Counted from the first letter of the stretch, positions 46,878-59,970 are shown. The stretch is DNA of 64,000 nucleotides from Gibbula magus (GCA_936450465.1 OW388289.1:78232593-78296592), one strand, 5' to 3'. Numbers and translations: made by a program. The notes: generated by a model not told the origin, from the sequence alone.

Positions 46878-46968
46878 GTGTCCGAGCCTTGGTCGATTTG
46901 TGTCCGAACTTTGGTCTACTTGTATCCGAACCATGGTCAAACCTGTCCGAACCAAGGTCATTTTGACA
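46878..46968 (+). repeat. ~22-bp degenerate tandem repeat
   Basis: Four units of the form TCCGAnCnnTGGTCnnnTT. Two related TCCGA..T..GGTC units recur at 47318-47370. Confidence 0.65.
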
Positions 46969-47369
46969 TGTTATCAAAATCGCATTTCTAAACCCAAGAA
47001 TAGATTTGAAATTACCAAAATACAAATTTAATCGACTACCTGATTGTTTCTTCATGTACGTGCATATATTTTAAAGAATATGATCGCTTCCTTCATTCCC
47101 TGAATTGTCACACAAAATTTACATTCACACAAATATTTCGTGGATTTCTTTCATGAAACCGTTATTTGTACCAACCGCTAAATTCCGTTTTTAAAATATA
47201 CCTGACTGTCAGATATTTCTCAAATGAATCAAGTATTGTCAGAAAATGAACAGAAATATTTAGAAACCAACGGAGTGTTACAATTTGCTTTGTTTTTGTG
47301 TCAGCTGTAAATTGAAAGTGTCCGAAGTTCGGGCGAATTTGGGTGGTGTCCGAGCTTAGGTCAGTTTGC

Positions 47370-47808
47370 CCTAGTATTCGGCTGCGTCCGTCCGTACATA
47401 TGTTCGTACGAAATGGAATAACTCAAATACTGTTCACTGGATTATTTTCATATTTTGCATATGGGTTCATCATAGGGAGAGTAATGTTCCTACGGAGGTT
47501 TGTTGACCTTGACCTTCATTTCAAGGTCACAACGCTGAACGAGACTTTGTCATTTTATCCTTGTCAGCAGGATATCTCAAGAACCTTTCGCTGGATTCTC
47601 GTCACATCTTACAAATAGCTTCTCCAAGGAAACACGGGCTGATTAGATTTTGGTGACCTTGACATTATTCTCAAGGTCACAGTGGAACTTTGAATTTTTC
47701 GACATGTTCGACAGTCGATTTTGTTGATCTTGACATTATTTTTAAATTTTGAAGTATTAATTTGTGGCGGGGGATCATGTCACCTTAGTGACAACTACTT
47801 GTTATGAA
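47370..47808 (+). repeat. Dispersed repeat rich in AAGGTCA, copy 1
   Basis: GAATAACTCAAATACT, TTCATATTTTGCATATGGG, GTAATGTTCCT, GACCTTGACCTTCATTTCAA and CATGTCACC.T.GTGACAAC appear in the same order at 60655-61362. Confidence 0.75.
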
Positions 47809-48368
47809 CTGTGAAGACCTTAATTATTTGTGTTTACTGTTTAAAAAAACGTTGACGTCGTTTCAACCCACTTTAGGAAGACCACGGGGCAAAGTGGCCC
47901 ATGTTTAAAAAAAATCCTGTTTTCCTTCTAAGCCAAAAACGATTGTGACCAGAGATAAAATAGTGTGTTAATCTCCCGAAGGTCTAAAGATACGCAGCTG
48001 AAAATTGTATACAGTTTTTAAAAAAAGCCTTGCAAAGTTAAGCGGGGCGCTTTGACCCGGTCTCCCCTATGTGTTGTTTGATAAGAGGTAGATTTCTTAA
48101 TAATTATCAGAAAAAAAAGATGGAAATTATGTATCTGTATCTAAGATGATTTCCTATAATTTGGTACAGATTTCAGAATTTATTGACAAACAATAACTCC
48201 ATGAAAATTATTCCCCCATGAGCTATTTAACATGTAAGTCTAGGGGATTACGTCACATGCATGTAATAATATGGCCACCCGCTGTATGTAGAATTCATTA
48301 TGTTTAGTTTCTCTTCAGAGTGTTGGCCATAATATTGGGCATGTTTTTGTGTTGGCCCAGCACCTATA

Positions 48369-48508
48369 GGCTATAACTGGTGTTCTCTCTCTCCTCCTTC
48401 CCACTGCAGCTGTTCAGTGGTTCAGTGGTTCAGGAAATGGTAGGCTATAACTGGTGTTCTCTCTCTCCTCCTTCCAAATGCAGCTGTTCAGTGGTTCAGG
48501 AAATGGTC
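48369..48508 (+). repeat. ~74-bp tandem duplication
   Basis: GCTATAACTGGTGTTCTCTC ... GTGGTTCAGGAAATGG occurs twice head to tail. The first copy has an extra TTCAGTGG. Confidence 0.85.
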
Positions 48509-48519
48509 CAACACATTAT

Positions 48520-50100
48520 TGGCGTTCAGGCAGAGACGAAAATCTGATACGAACCCAGAAAAGTGTAGGTTATGTTCCGAGGCAAAGGTTTGTAAATTAC
48601 TTCCCTGAGTAGATTGGATTCTCTCCTTGTTATGTGTATATACTGTTTAAGAGTACTAGTAAGTTGAACTGTGTTGCTTGTTCACGTTCATTACAAAGAA
48701 TCGGGGTAACTTGCTTCTATCGTATATTTATTATATTTCAGATGAGGGTGTAAAAATAGCATAATTGCTTTATAATTTGAAAACATGTTTAATGAATGTG
48801 TAAGTGAAGTGTTTATGATTTATTGCCTTTGTTAAAAATATCTAATGTTCTTTGCTCATTTGATGTTGCATATACTGTATGGTGTTTATTAATTTTTCAT
48901 ATTGGATATTTTGTTTTCTTTATAATTGTTTTAAGTAACACTTTCATTATATTTGTATCATAGAAATTAAGCAAAATAGAACTTATTTTATTTTTTTGGC
49001 AATTTCACTTGGGCTGGTTGGAGGATCAGTTTTCACTCATTCTCTACAGCAGTCAAGGGCAGTGGATCAGGTTTCTTATGTGATAAGCCAAGCTCAGTTA
49101 AACTACTCTGAGGTACGATAGACAACTGCATGTTTGTTTAGTATTTGAAGGATTAGTACAATGGTTTTGGACATTATCTCTTGCAGTTGATGAGAAAATG
49201 CTTTTTAGACTTTGTCTAAGCTATTTCAATTGTAACACATAGACATGTTTTTAATTTTCTCTCTCTCTCCTCCTCCCTTCTCTCTATGTCTGTCTGCCCC
49301 CTTCCCAATTCTCTCGCTCTCACCAATTCTATAGTTCCAAGTCGGCTATTCAGTGTCCTTTCATCTTAACCATCCCAGACATGCAGACCATTTAAACTAA
49401 ATTTAAGTAGGTCTATACATATACATTTTGCAAGTCTCATTGCTATTTATGAGGCTTCATATAATGTTTGTGATAACCTTTCAAGTCGTCAAGCAAGAGC
49501 AGGTAGTAATTTGATGCACTCACTGTCTGTTAGAGTTGTGTGGTATGCACCTGCCTAAGATTCTTTATTTTATACAGGACACGAGGAGTGCCCCCAATAA
49601 TAGGACCCAGTCAGAATGCATAATAGCAACTTTCTTTGACTGAATACATATAGTGGTTGTAAGTGTAGTCAGGGAGCCTTTATACTAGAAAACACCTTCA
49701 GCAAGTCTATAACTAGGCCAAGGCTATTACAATTTAAAGATGACATTATGTGAGCAGCTAATTTCAAAACAATCGGTTTAAGTCATCAAAAATTTTGAGT
49801 TTTGTTTTTTCCACAATATCCTCTTTTAATATGTGATCTTATTTGAACATAATTATTGAAGATACTGTTAACATGAAGCTCATCTGGCCTGAAAGGACTT
49901 GTTGGTGTACAATGCATGGAAAGATCTCTGACTGTTCACCTGTCCATCTGGTCTGTCCCTTAGTTTTTTCGCTTGATTTCTTCTCAGAAAGCACTGGTTC
50001 TACAGAGCTAATATTTTCAGGTTGGGGTCTCGGGTGTTGAATTTTGTTCCAGTGTCAGAAAGTCATTGGCTTACAACAGGTTTTTCCACTATGTCATAGA
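48520..50100. other. Gene B intron 1 sequence, no gene seen
   Basis: Includes a polypyrimidine tract at 49255-49330 (TCTCTC/CTCC-rich). No coding, RNA or clear transposon signal. Confidence 0.45.
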
Positions 50101-50114
50101 GCCTGATATTTTGG

Positions 50115-50430
50115 GGGGGCGGGATAGCGCAGTGGTTAGCGAGTTTGGCTTTGGATCAAGAGGTTGGGGGTTCGAATCCCGCCAGGGGCACGGCAACTTT
50201 GTCTGCAGTAGAGAACTGTTCTACACGCAGTCAGGTTTGGGTGCAATGCTACATTAAATTTCAGTGCAGTACCACCCATGGTTCGCTAGTTCCAGCCGTT
50301 GCTCGCAGGGTTACCGCAATGCATAGCCACATGGCTTTGCGGGCTTTCTCCCTGCCATAATACTAGCAGCTGCGATATAAGTGAAATACTCTTGAAAGGG
50401 GCGTTAAACACCAACTCACTCACTCACTCA
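50115..50430 (+). mobile_element. tRNA-derived SINE, full length
   Basis: Same family as 13531-13840, plus strand: head GGGATAGCGCAGTGGTTAGC, B box GGTTCGAATCC, shared body, and a (ACTC)n tail. Target duplication CTGATATTTTGG at 50103-50114 and 50431-50442. Confidence 0.92.
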
Positions 50431-50846
50431 CTGATATTTTGGTAGTTAATTGTTTTGAAATCACTGACTTTTTGGTGATATTTTGGGCAAGTCAAATGTA
50501 AAATCTTCATCATGCGTCTTAAAGTAGCTCAAGGCTAACAATCTGATACACAGATAGAGAACATGCAGTAACTGGGTCGAGTCAACTTGACCTCAGGAAT
50601 AACATTAAAGCCACTCCAGCGTCAGTCTAGTTAACTGTGATATTAAAGATTCCAGGATACTGTTTTCATTGTATGTAAGGATTTTTAACTGTTTGCATCC
50701 ATAACATTTAGGTAATTTCTGATTGGTTCAATTTTACCAGTTTTACCCCTTGGCTAATTAACTTACCACTCTCTGGTTTCCTTGTTATCACAACTTCACT
50801 TGTTCAGCCATTTATCTGTCATTGTTATCTCATCTTGTTGTATTTA

Positions 50847-52440
50847 GCAGCTCCAACTAAGTCGGAGCTGCTATCAGTTTTTGTACCGCCGCCGCCGCGT
50901 TTTGTATTCGCTATAACTTTTTTCCTATTAGGTTTTGAGAACTTATATACATAACTTCTTACTTATGCCCCTGGGGAATGTTTTTGACATGTTCATATTC
51001 AAGGTCAAAGGTCAAGGTCACGAGTTCTGAAATCGCTAAAAAAAATCCTTGTAAACACGATAACTTGAAAAATATTTGTGCTATCAGGCCCTTTCTTTGG
51101 TGTATATCAACTATGGAGAAAGGCCAAAATTTGAAAAGGTTTTCGCTAACATCCGTCGAAGGTCAAGGTCATAGTGAGGTCACACTTTAAGCATGCTTTT
51201 GCAAAAATGTCTTATTTCAACTATTAACACTTTGAATCATTACATGATCATGATACACAATGAAAAGTGATCACTGATTGTGTGACCTTGAATTTTAAAG
51301 GTCAAGGTCACGAGATAGGGTCATGGTCACCAGTTCTGAAATCACTATGTAACTTTTTTCCATGAAGGTATCAAAACCTCATATATATAGCTTCTTTCAT
51401 GTACACCTGGGGAAATATTTTGACATGCTCACATTCAAGGTCAAAGGTCAAGGTCATGAGTTCTGAAATCACTACGAAAATCCCTGCAAACACGATAACC
51501 TCAACAACTTCTGTGCTATCAGGCCCTTACTTGGGATATATCAACTATGGAGAAAGACTGAGATTTGAAAAGGTTTTCGCTAAAATCTGTCCAAGGTCAA
51601 GGTCACAGCGAGGTCACAACTTAAGCATGCAGTTGCGAACATGCCTTATTTTAACTATTAACACTTTGAATCATTACATGATTGTTATACACAATGAAAA
51701 GTGATCATTGACTGTGTGACCTTGAAGATCAAAGTTCAAGGTCACGAGATATGGTCATGGTGACCAGTTCTGAAATCTGTAAATAACTTTTTTCCAAGAA
51801 GGTATTAACATCTCATATACATAGCTTCTTTCTTATAAATCTGGTGAATGATTTTGACATGTTCACATTCAAGGTCAAAAGTCAAGGTCATGAGTTCTTA
51901 AATCACGACAATAATCCTTGTAGACATGATAACTTCAAACATTTTTGTGCTGTCAGGCTCTTATTTGGTATATATCAACTATGGAGAAAGACCAAGATCT
52001 GAAAACGTTTTCGCTAAAATCTGTCAAAGGTCAAGGTCACAGCAAGCTCACAACTTAAGCATGCTATTGTGAATATGCCTTATGTTAACAATGAACACTT
52101 TGAGTCATTGCATGATTGTTATACACAATGAAAAGTAATCATTGATGGTGTGACCTTGAAGGTCAAAGGTCAAGGTCATGAGATATTGGTTAAGGCCCTG
52201 TTAATCCTTTGATTTAATTTTAAAATCAGAAATAGGTTTTAAGAACAAGTTTGTGAAAAGTGACCCCGGTGATGATTCAACTTGTTAGAATAACTTGAAT
52301 AATAAACAAATTTTTGTCCAAAAAAATTCCCATTTTATTTATGCTGAGGAGAAGGCAGAACAGGGAAAGGCGAGACCCAAAGTTTCGGAGCTGCTCTGCT
52401 TTTGCGGTGTCCCGCTAACGCTTATCTAGTTGTTATCTCT
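50847..52440. repeat. Three ~425-bp tandem units packed with AGGTCA half-sites
   Basis: Starts with the hairpin AGCAGCTCC...GGAGCTGCT. It then has three units (about 50940, 51365 and 51790) sharing GACATG.TCA.ATTCAAGGTC, TATATCAACTATGGAGAAAG and GATCA.TGA.TGTGTGACC-like blocks. It ends with CGGAGCTGCTCTGC. Sites of the form AAGGTCAAAGGTCAAGGTCA recur. Probably a non-autonomous transposon with internal repeats. Confidence 0.82.
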
Positions 52441-53029
52441 TTCTCATACCAACATGTATCCTGTTTATGACCTGCTGTTTCACCATCTCTTCAATATGCT
52501 TGATAACGGTATGAGGATCTATACCAAAATGTCACCATTGTGAAATAATTACAAAATGGTTTAGTTACACTAATTTTGGGGTTTCTGATTGGACGAGAGC
52601 TCTCAAAAACCTGCTGCCATTTCTCGATGAATGCAGATAAAATGTGCTACCATACCTCGTGCATTCGTACCTTATGACGTCACAATCCATCACAACAAAC
52701 GGACGTGTCAGTTGGTTCTTACAACGGAGGGTAACGTTTTGATGCCAAATAATATATACACGTGTCATTTCGTCTTCAAACCCACGGCAATAACTGGAAT
52801 ATTCATTCCTTTTCCGAATGAGACAATTAATTTCACCGGGAACACTTCATTTTAATCGATACAAGTTCTCAAGCTTGTTCATCCACTAGCGCTTCGCAAA
52901 CGGATTCATCAGAATCATATATACATGCACCTCCAGGCATGCTATCTTACTAAAAAAGATAAAACATAAGATACCAAAGATGTAATGTTATTTGATCTCC
53001 ATGTATGTATATATCTACTTTATGGATGT

Positions 53030-53420
53030 ATATATCTACTTTATGGATGTAAGTATATTCAGTATACCCCTGTGTTTTGATGATGGAAAATATAAATACC
53101 ATAATCAAAACAAATGCCAAACCACCTAAATTACATCCATTTGTAATACAGTGTACATGCATGATACATATATGTGTGTCTACTTATAAAATTGCTTATC
53201 AGAATTAAACTATATCTATATCAAATATGCATATTGATATATGCATGGGTATGTATTTATGTATGTATGTATGTATGTATGTGTGCATGCATGCATGTAT
53301 GTATGTATGTATGTATGTATGTATGTATGTATGTATGTGTGTGTGTATATATGTATGTATGTGCATATGTATGTATGTATGTATGTATGTGTGTATGTAT
53401 ATATGTATGTGTGTGTGCCT
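53030..53420. repeat. TATG microsatellite and flanking short duplication
   Basis: 53257-53417 is almost pure (TATG)n/(TGTG)n, giving Met-Tyr-Val-Cys-rich spurious frames in three registers. A 20-bp duplication (ATATCTACTTTATGGATGTA) precedes it at ~53010-53050. Confidence 0.95.
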
Positions 53421-54617
53421 TATGGGTTACAAATCACAATTTAAAAATATCATATGCAATTTCATGAATGTCTCATTATCATGTACAGAAATGCATAACA
53501 TTGTATGAACATATATGTGTCTGTATGCATTTATACATTTATTTTTCAAGTGTATAACCATGGTATGTGTACAGAACAAACATAGACATTATACACAGCT
53601 GCTGGATTAATTGTGTATTCAAATTACAGATGTGCTTGCAGGTTGAAGAATACATGCATATGTAAAATATATGTTACACAATGCATCAGCAATTAGATCA
53701 TTGATAACTAACCATACTTTATATCACCATCAGTGAAATTATGTATTGTTATTTTTATCCTTAAAAAATATACATTGATTAGTCATAAATGCAAATATAC
53801 AACAGTATAATATGGATAAGCGTGTGTTTTAAATGTATTCAATCAAAAATGAAATTAATTCAAAATGCAACTGATCAATACTGAAATTACAAAAAAGTAA
53901 TACAAAACAAATACAAAATGGGGTGTTTGTCCCTATTATGAAAATTTTGCTATAACGCACTGCAGCAAACCATCTTATTTATTAGAACAAAGAAAGATTG
54001 AGTACATTTAGTCATTTATATATACCCTGAAATGTGAAAATTAATGTTTTCATTGTTTTGTATTTCTGTTCCACTGTTGCATATGGAAATTATCAGGCAA
54101 TTTATTATTTTAAAAATCACTGGCGGTATGAAATACCCATACAGTTCAAACAAGTTGCAGCGTTTATTCTAAAATCATTATATAGTATGGACATGCTTTC
54201 AAATAAACTTAAAAATCTACTCACAACAACGGCAACACATCTCTTACTAAGCACATCCAACTGCGAACTCATAGCCACTGAAATTAACAACCCGTACTCA
54301 CTTGCACAGCCAAAGCACGCAGCACATGCTGACCCGGTTTTTTCTCATTCGCACGTAGAGCATATATTACGCTACCGTCATACACTAAACGGACACCCAC
54401 AAAACAGTTATCATGAACAGGCTCTTTTAAATAAAAGCAATGCATCACTTTTTCAGTTCTCCTCAATCTTCAATCTCTCCAAACTTTATTATTATTTCCT
54501 ACATCGTCATGTACTATAAGCACATTCACCCTCAAAACAAATACATGGACCAAAATTATTACAAGACCCACACAGACAACTGCAACTATCAAATAAGTAT
54601 GTTAACACATTTCTCAA

Positions 54618-55328
54618 ATGACTGATACTCTGAAAATTATCTCAACAAATTGCCAAGGATTAAATAATAAAAAGAAAAGACTTGATGTTTTCCGTAATTT
54701 GAAACAAAAACATGCTGACATCTACTGTCTACAAGATACACATTTTACTGAAAAATTAGAAAAAGACATACACAATGAATGGGGTTTAAATCTCTGTTAT
54801 TTCAGTTCTTATAAGAGTAACTCGCGAGGTGTAGCTGTTATGTTTGATGGTAAATTAGACTTTGAAGTTCTTCGTCGAAAACAAGATGACGAGTCCGGTA
54901 ACTACTTAGCATTGAAAGTACAGTTAACCGATACGACACTAACCCTCATAACCATCTACGGACCAAACACGGACTGCCCTATGTTTTATCAAAAACTAAA
55001 AACATTAATATCTGATTTTGAATCGGATCACTATTCTATATGCGGTGATTGGAACCTTGTACAAAATCCCGACTTAGATCAATTTAACTATAAACATGTA
55101 AACAACCCAAACGCAAGAGAGGTTATACTTGACTATATTGAAGAAGAAAGCATGATAGACCCTTGGCGGTATCAAAACCCTTCACGAAAAAGATACACCT
55201 GGAGACAAACAAAACCAATAAAACAAGCTAGACTTGACTACTTTCTTCTTTCAAAAAGTCTCGAACATTCTATTGCAAACACAGGCATAGACTCCGCTTA
55301 TAAATCCGACCATTCTATACATGGGTAA
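54618..55328 (+). pseudogene. LINE ORF2 part 1: AP-type endonuclease
   Basis: 237 codons. Motifs in order: STNCQGLNN (Asn), YCLQDTHF, RGVAVMFDG, ITIYGPN, GDWNLVQ, RLDYFLLS and SDHSI, all hallmarks of the exonuclease-endonuclease-phosphatase fold. The metal-binding position normally LQET reads LQDT, a conservative Glu-to-Asp change. Frame is lost right after SDHSI, where about five extra bases (near 55320) interrupt what should read SIVTLKL. Confidence 0.9.
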
Positions 55329-56660
55329 CTCTAAAGTTAGCCGAAATCGAACGAGGACGAGGGTTTTGGAAATTTAATAATTCCCTATTGCATGATAAAC
55401 CATTTGTTGACAATATTAAAGAAATAATCAGGAGCACGAAAAAGCAATACGAAAGCGGAACCGACGAGTTAAATAAACCAATATATAAGATCGATGACCA
55501 ACTTCTATTTGAAACGATTCTTCTGATGATCAGAGGACATACAATAAAATATTCATCAGAAAAAAAACGAAAAAGAGAAAAAGACGAAAAGGACTTAACA
55601 AAACAAATAGCAGAATTAAATATCAAACTCGACGAAAATGACAGCTTAGATGATAAAACGGAAATATTAGAACAACTAAAATCATCAAATTTAAAATTAG
55701 AAAAGATAAATGAAATAAAAACTGAAGGGATAATGATGAGAGCAAAAGTTGAATGGAAGGAAAAGGGTGAAAAACCCACAAAATATTTTCTCTCTCTTGA
55801 AAATAGAAATAATATAAATAAAACTATCGCAAAGTTAGAAGCAAAAAATGGAGAAACGATAACAAAAACAAAGGAAATAATATCTGAAGTGAAATCTTAC
55901 TACCAAAATCTGTACACAAAACAAACATGTAGTGACATTGATCTAAATGATTTATTAAAAGAATGCTCTGTCCCAAAACTAAGCAACACTGAAAAGAATA
56001 ATATTGAAGGCGAACTAATGTATGACGAAGTCCTCGCAGCTCTAAAGAAAATGAAAAACAATAAAAGCCCCGGACCTTCTGGGTTCACTGCCGAATTCTA
56101 TAAATTTTTCTGGACAGACCTTAATGACACCTTGTTAAGATCTCTCAATGCTGCCTTTCGAAAAGGAGAGCTTTCGGTTAGTCAAAAGCAAGGTTTGATA
56201 ACATGTGTACCAAAGAAAGGTAAATCAAAGCAGTTCCTTAAGAACTGGAGACCTATTTCCCTTCTAAATGTTTCATATAAAATAGCATCTGCAACAATCG
56301 CCAATAGAATAAAAACAGTACTCCCCACAATAATAAATGATGATCAAAAATGTTTTATGTCAGAACGCTATATCGGCGAATGTACTCGCATGATTTATGA
56401 CATCATTGACTATGCCGAGTGTATGGAAATACCCGGTCTATTACTATTAATAGATTTCGAAAAAGCATTTGACTCAGTTGATTGGTTATTTATACAAAAA
56501 ACGCTAACTTATTTTGGTTTCGGTCCATCTATCCGACGATGGATTGAATTGTATTATACACACATTCAATCTAGTGTTATAGTGAACGGCTTTTCATCTG
56601 ATTTCTTTGAACTTACAAGAGGATGCAGGCAAGGTGACCCACTATCTCCTTACATTTTTA
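55322..56660 (+). pseudogene. LINE ORF2 part 2: linker and first half of reverse transcriptase
   Basis: Re-enters frame as VTLKLAEIERGRGFWKFNN. It continues through a Lys-rich linker, KYFLSLENRN, NKSPGPSGFTAEFYKFFW, RPISLLNVSYKI, LLLIDFEKAFDSVDW and GCRQGDPLSPYIF. The first catalytic Asp is in LIDFEKAFD. Cut at the target site of the insertion. Confidence 0.93.
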
Positions 56661-58185
56661 GCTCATCAGGCCTGAAAGGCCCGATGGGCTTATGGCATGG
56701 CATGGTGTCCGGCGTCCGTCCATCCGTCCATCCGTCCATCCGTCCATCCGTCAATCCGTCCATCCGTCCATCCGTCCATTTTCGCTTTTTCGACTTCTTC
56801 TCCAGAACCAATGACTCCACAGAGCTGAAATTTGATGTGCAGACTCCTTGGCCAATGGGGATTCTAAATTGTAGATTTCGTGACCCCATGACCCCAAATG
56901 GGGTCACAGGGGTCACATCCTTAAAAACCTATTTTCATCTTCTTCTTCAGTTCCAAAAGGTCTAGAGAGCTGAAAAGTTGTGTGCAGACTCTTTGGCCAA
57001 TGGGGATTCTAAATTGTAGATTTCGTGACTCCCTGACCCCAAATGGGGTCACCGGGGTCACATCCTTAAAAACCCATTTTCATCTTCTTCTCCAGTTCCA
57101 AAAGGTCTAGAGAGCTGAAAAGTTGTGTGCAAACTCATTGGCCAATGAGGATTCTAAATTGTAGATTATGTGACTCCCTGACCCCAAATGGGGTCACCGG
57201 GGTCACATCCTTAAAGACTTATTTTCATCTTCTTCTCCAGTTCCAAAAGGTCTAGAGAGCTGAAAAGTTGTGTGCATACTCCTTGGCCAATGGGGATTCT
57301 AAATTGTAGATTTTGTGACCCCGTGACCCCAAATGAGGTCACCGGGGTAACATCCTTAAAAACTTATTTTCATCTTCTTCTCAAGTTCCCAAAATTCTAG
57401 AGAGCTGAAATTTTTTTTGCAGACTCCTTGACCAATGGGGATTCTAAATTGTAGATTTCGCGACTCCGTGACCCCAAATGGGGTCACCGGGGTCACATTC
57501 TTAAAAACCTATTTTCATCTTCTTCTCCAGTTCCAAAAGGTCTAGAGAGCTGAAAAGGTATTTGCAGACTCCTTGGCCAATGGGGATTCTAAATTGTAGA
57601 TTTCATGACTCCGTGACCCCAAATGGGGTCACCGGGGTCACATCCTTAAAAACCCATTTTCATCTTCTTCTCCAGTTCCAAAAGGTCTAGAGAGCTGAAA
57701 AGTTGTGTGCAGACTCCTTGGCCAATGGGGATTCTAAATTGTAGATTATGTGACTCCGTCACCCCAAATGGGGTCACCGGGGTCACATCCTTAAAAACTT
57801 ATTTTCATCTTCTTCTCCAGTTCCAAAAGGTCTAAAGAGCTGAAAAGTTGTGTGCAGACTCCTTGGCCAATGGGGATTCTAAATTGTAGATTTCGTGACC
57901 CCGCGACCCCATATGGGGTCACCGGGGTCACATCCTTAAAAACCCATTTTCATCTTCTTCTCCAGTTCCAAAAGGTCTAGAGAGCTGAAAAGTTGTGTGC
58001 AGACTCCTTGGCCAATGGGGATTCTAAATTGTAGATTATGTGACCCCGTGACCCCATATGGGGTCACAGTGGTCATGATCTAAGAACCTATCTTTTGCTT
58101 GTAAACAATAACTTAAATAATTTAAATATTCAACTTTAGATAGTAAATCAATGAAACCCTGATGAGCTACAGAGCCCATGGCTCT
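56661..58185 (+). mobile_element. 1.5-kb minisatellite-bearing transposon inserted in the LINE
   Basis: Bounded by ATTTTTA at 56654-56660 and 58186-58192, a clean 7-bp target duplication: removing one copy restores the LINE reading across PYIF/IICAE. The left end is GCTCATCAGGCCTGAAAGGC, followed by GTCCGTCCATCCG repeats and then about eight ~144-bp units. The right end is CTGATGAGCTACAGAGCCCA. Both ends contain AGCTCATCAGG in inverted orientation. Related copies at 31.3, 37.5 and 38.5 kb. No transposase. Confidence 0.88.
56880..58075 (+). repeat. ~144-bp minisatellite array, about eight units
   Basis: CCCCAAATGGGGTCAC (itself a palindrome CCCCA..TGGGG) recurs near 56895, 57040, 57188, 57332, 57475, 57621, 57764, 57908 and 58053. 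Each is followed by TTCATCTTCTTCTCCAGTTC and GCCAATGGGGATTCTAAATT. Confidence 0.94.
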
Positions 58186-58192
58186 ATTTTTA

Positions 58193-59970
58193 TAATCTGT
58201 GCCGAAGTGTTAAGTATAATGTTACGAAATAATAAGAACATAAAGGGAATAAAGATAGGCGATACGGAATACCTACTATCACAATTTGCAGATGATACCT
58301 CTCTTGTACTTGACGGAACTGAAAAGTGTCTTCAGCATACCCTTAACACCTTAAATGAATTCGCATCATTCTCTGGTCTCAAAATAAATACAACCAAGAC
58401 CCAAGTCATATGGATAGGAGCATCAAAACACTCGCAGAACATCCTCTGTAAAAATCATAAACTAGACTGGAATCAACGAGATTTCACTATCCTTGGCATA
58501 ACTTTTACACATAACCTGGCCGAAATGGTGGAAAGAAATTATAAGGACAAACTAAAGATGATTAAAACTACAATGAATCAATGGTTAGGAAGAGATCTCA
58601 CTCCCCTAGGAAGAAATACAGTCTTAAAAAGTCTGATTCTTCCAAAATTTAATCACCTGTTTTCAATTCTTCCAAACCCAAGTGATAAAATCATAAAAGA
58701 ATTAACCTCCTTATGCTTTAGCTTTATTTGGCGAAACAAACCAGATAAGATAAGTCGAAACGAAATTACACAATCGTACAAAGACGGCGGAATAAGAGTC
58801 CCAGACATAAAAAACACAATTTTGGCACAAAAAATAGCATGGATAAAAAGAAATTTCAAAGCAGAAAATGGTAATAAAATAAAACATCTATATACTCAAA
58901 ATGTAGCTCCTACATCTGAGCATTGTTACCTCAAATCACCTAAGTATATTGAAGATAACATCCTCACACCGCGGACTAACCCATTCTGGCGCGATGTGCT
59001 AAGAGCATGGGGATGTTTTATCAGTAACAAAGGTTCAAAGGTTAATGATGTCAATGATGTTTTATCCCAACCAATTTGGTGTAATGAAAATATAACAATT
59101 GGCAAACAAGAAATATGTTATAAACATTACATACAACATGGCATAATATTTGTAAATGATATCGTGAATGAAAAAGGTGATTTTCTAAATCTTGAAACTT
59201 TAAAAAATGTCTACACGTGTAAAACAAACTTTTTAGAATATGCCGGTATAGTAAAATCGATTAAAGCTTACCTTAAGGCAAACAATCTCGAGTTATCAAA
59301 TAAGTTAACCAATCCCATCCTGCCATACTTCATCGTAGATATCGTAAAACCAACCAAAGGATGCAGGCTCTTCTATGATACCCTTCAAAGTTCTATCAGT
59401 GGGAACTCATATAAATATAAACATAAGTGGGAAAAGGACTTAAATCAATCAATAGCTAAAAATGAATGGACCGAAATAAATTATACACCCTTTTCATCAC
59501 ATCTTGGCACAAAACAAATTTGGTTTCAATATTCGATCTTACACAGAATTCTTCCATTGAACGACCTTCTATTTAAAATGAAATTGAAAGACACAAACAA
59601 ATGTACTTTCTGTAAAGTATCTGTAGAAACTATAGTGCACATTTTCTATGATTGCCCGAAAGTGAATTACATCTGGGATAGACTAAGGACATGGATAGAG
59701 CAGAAAACAGATTCAATATTAAACCTCTCAAAACGAAACATATGCCTAGGATATCCGGAAACACGAAATATGATTCTAAATCTTATTATAACAACAGTCA
59801 AATATAATATATACATATCAAAGTTAAAGGAAACTGTACCGCAATTTAACAGTATAAAACAAGATTTAAACAATGTCTATGAAATTGATAAACGCATCTG
59901 TTACTCAGATTGCAACTATTCGAAGTTCACAAAATTCTGGTCTGTATGCCATAATCTCTTTAAAGATTGA
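58193..59970 (+). pseudogene. LINE ORF2 part 3: second half of reverse transcriptase and C-terminal knuckle
   Basis: Resumes IICAEVLSIMLRNNKNIKGI, then the catalytic FADD box in LSQFADDTSLVLDG (about 58281). The thumb, LGRNTVLKSLILPKFNHL and a long C-terminal region follow. CTFC...H.FYDC near 59600 is a CX2CX8HX4C zinc knuckle, as in L1/Tx1 ORF2. Open to TGA at 59968-59970; only the insertion separates it from part 2. Confidence 0.93.

Noticed and set aside
50121..50200. tRNA gene (GGGATAGCGCAGTGG...)
   Set aside because: Part of a full-length SINE with a 12-bp target duplication; a second copy exists at 13.5 kb.
53174..53508. Overlapping frames rich in Met-Tyr-Val-Cys
   Set aside because: They are translations of a TATG microsatellite in several registers and have no independent coding signal.
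54034..54519. ORF1 of the LINE
   Set aside because: 161 codons upstream of ORF2, but no coiled coil, RRM or zinc knuckle is visible, and spacing to ORF2 is not diagnostic.
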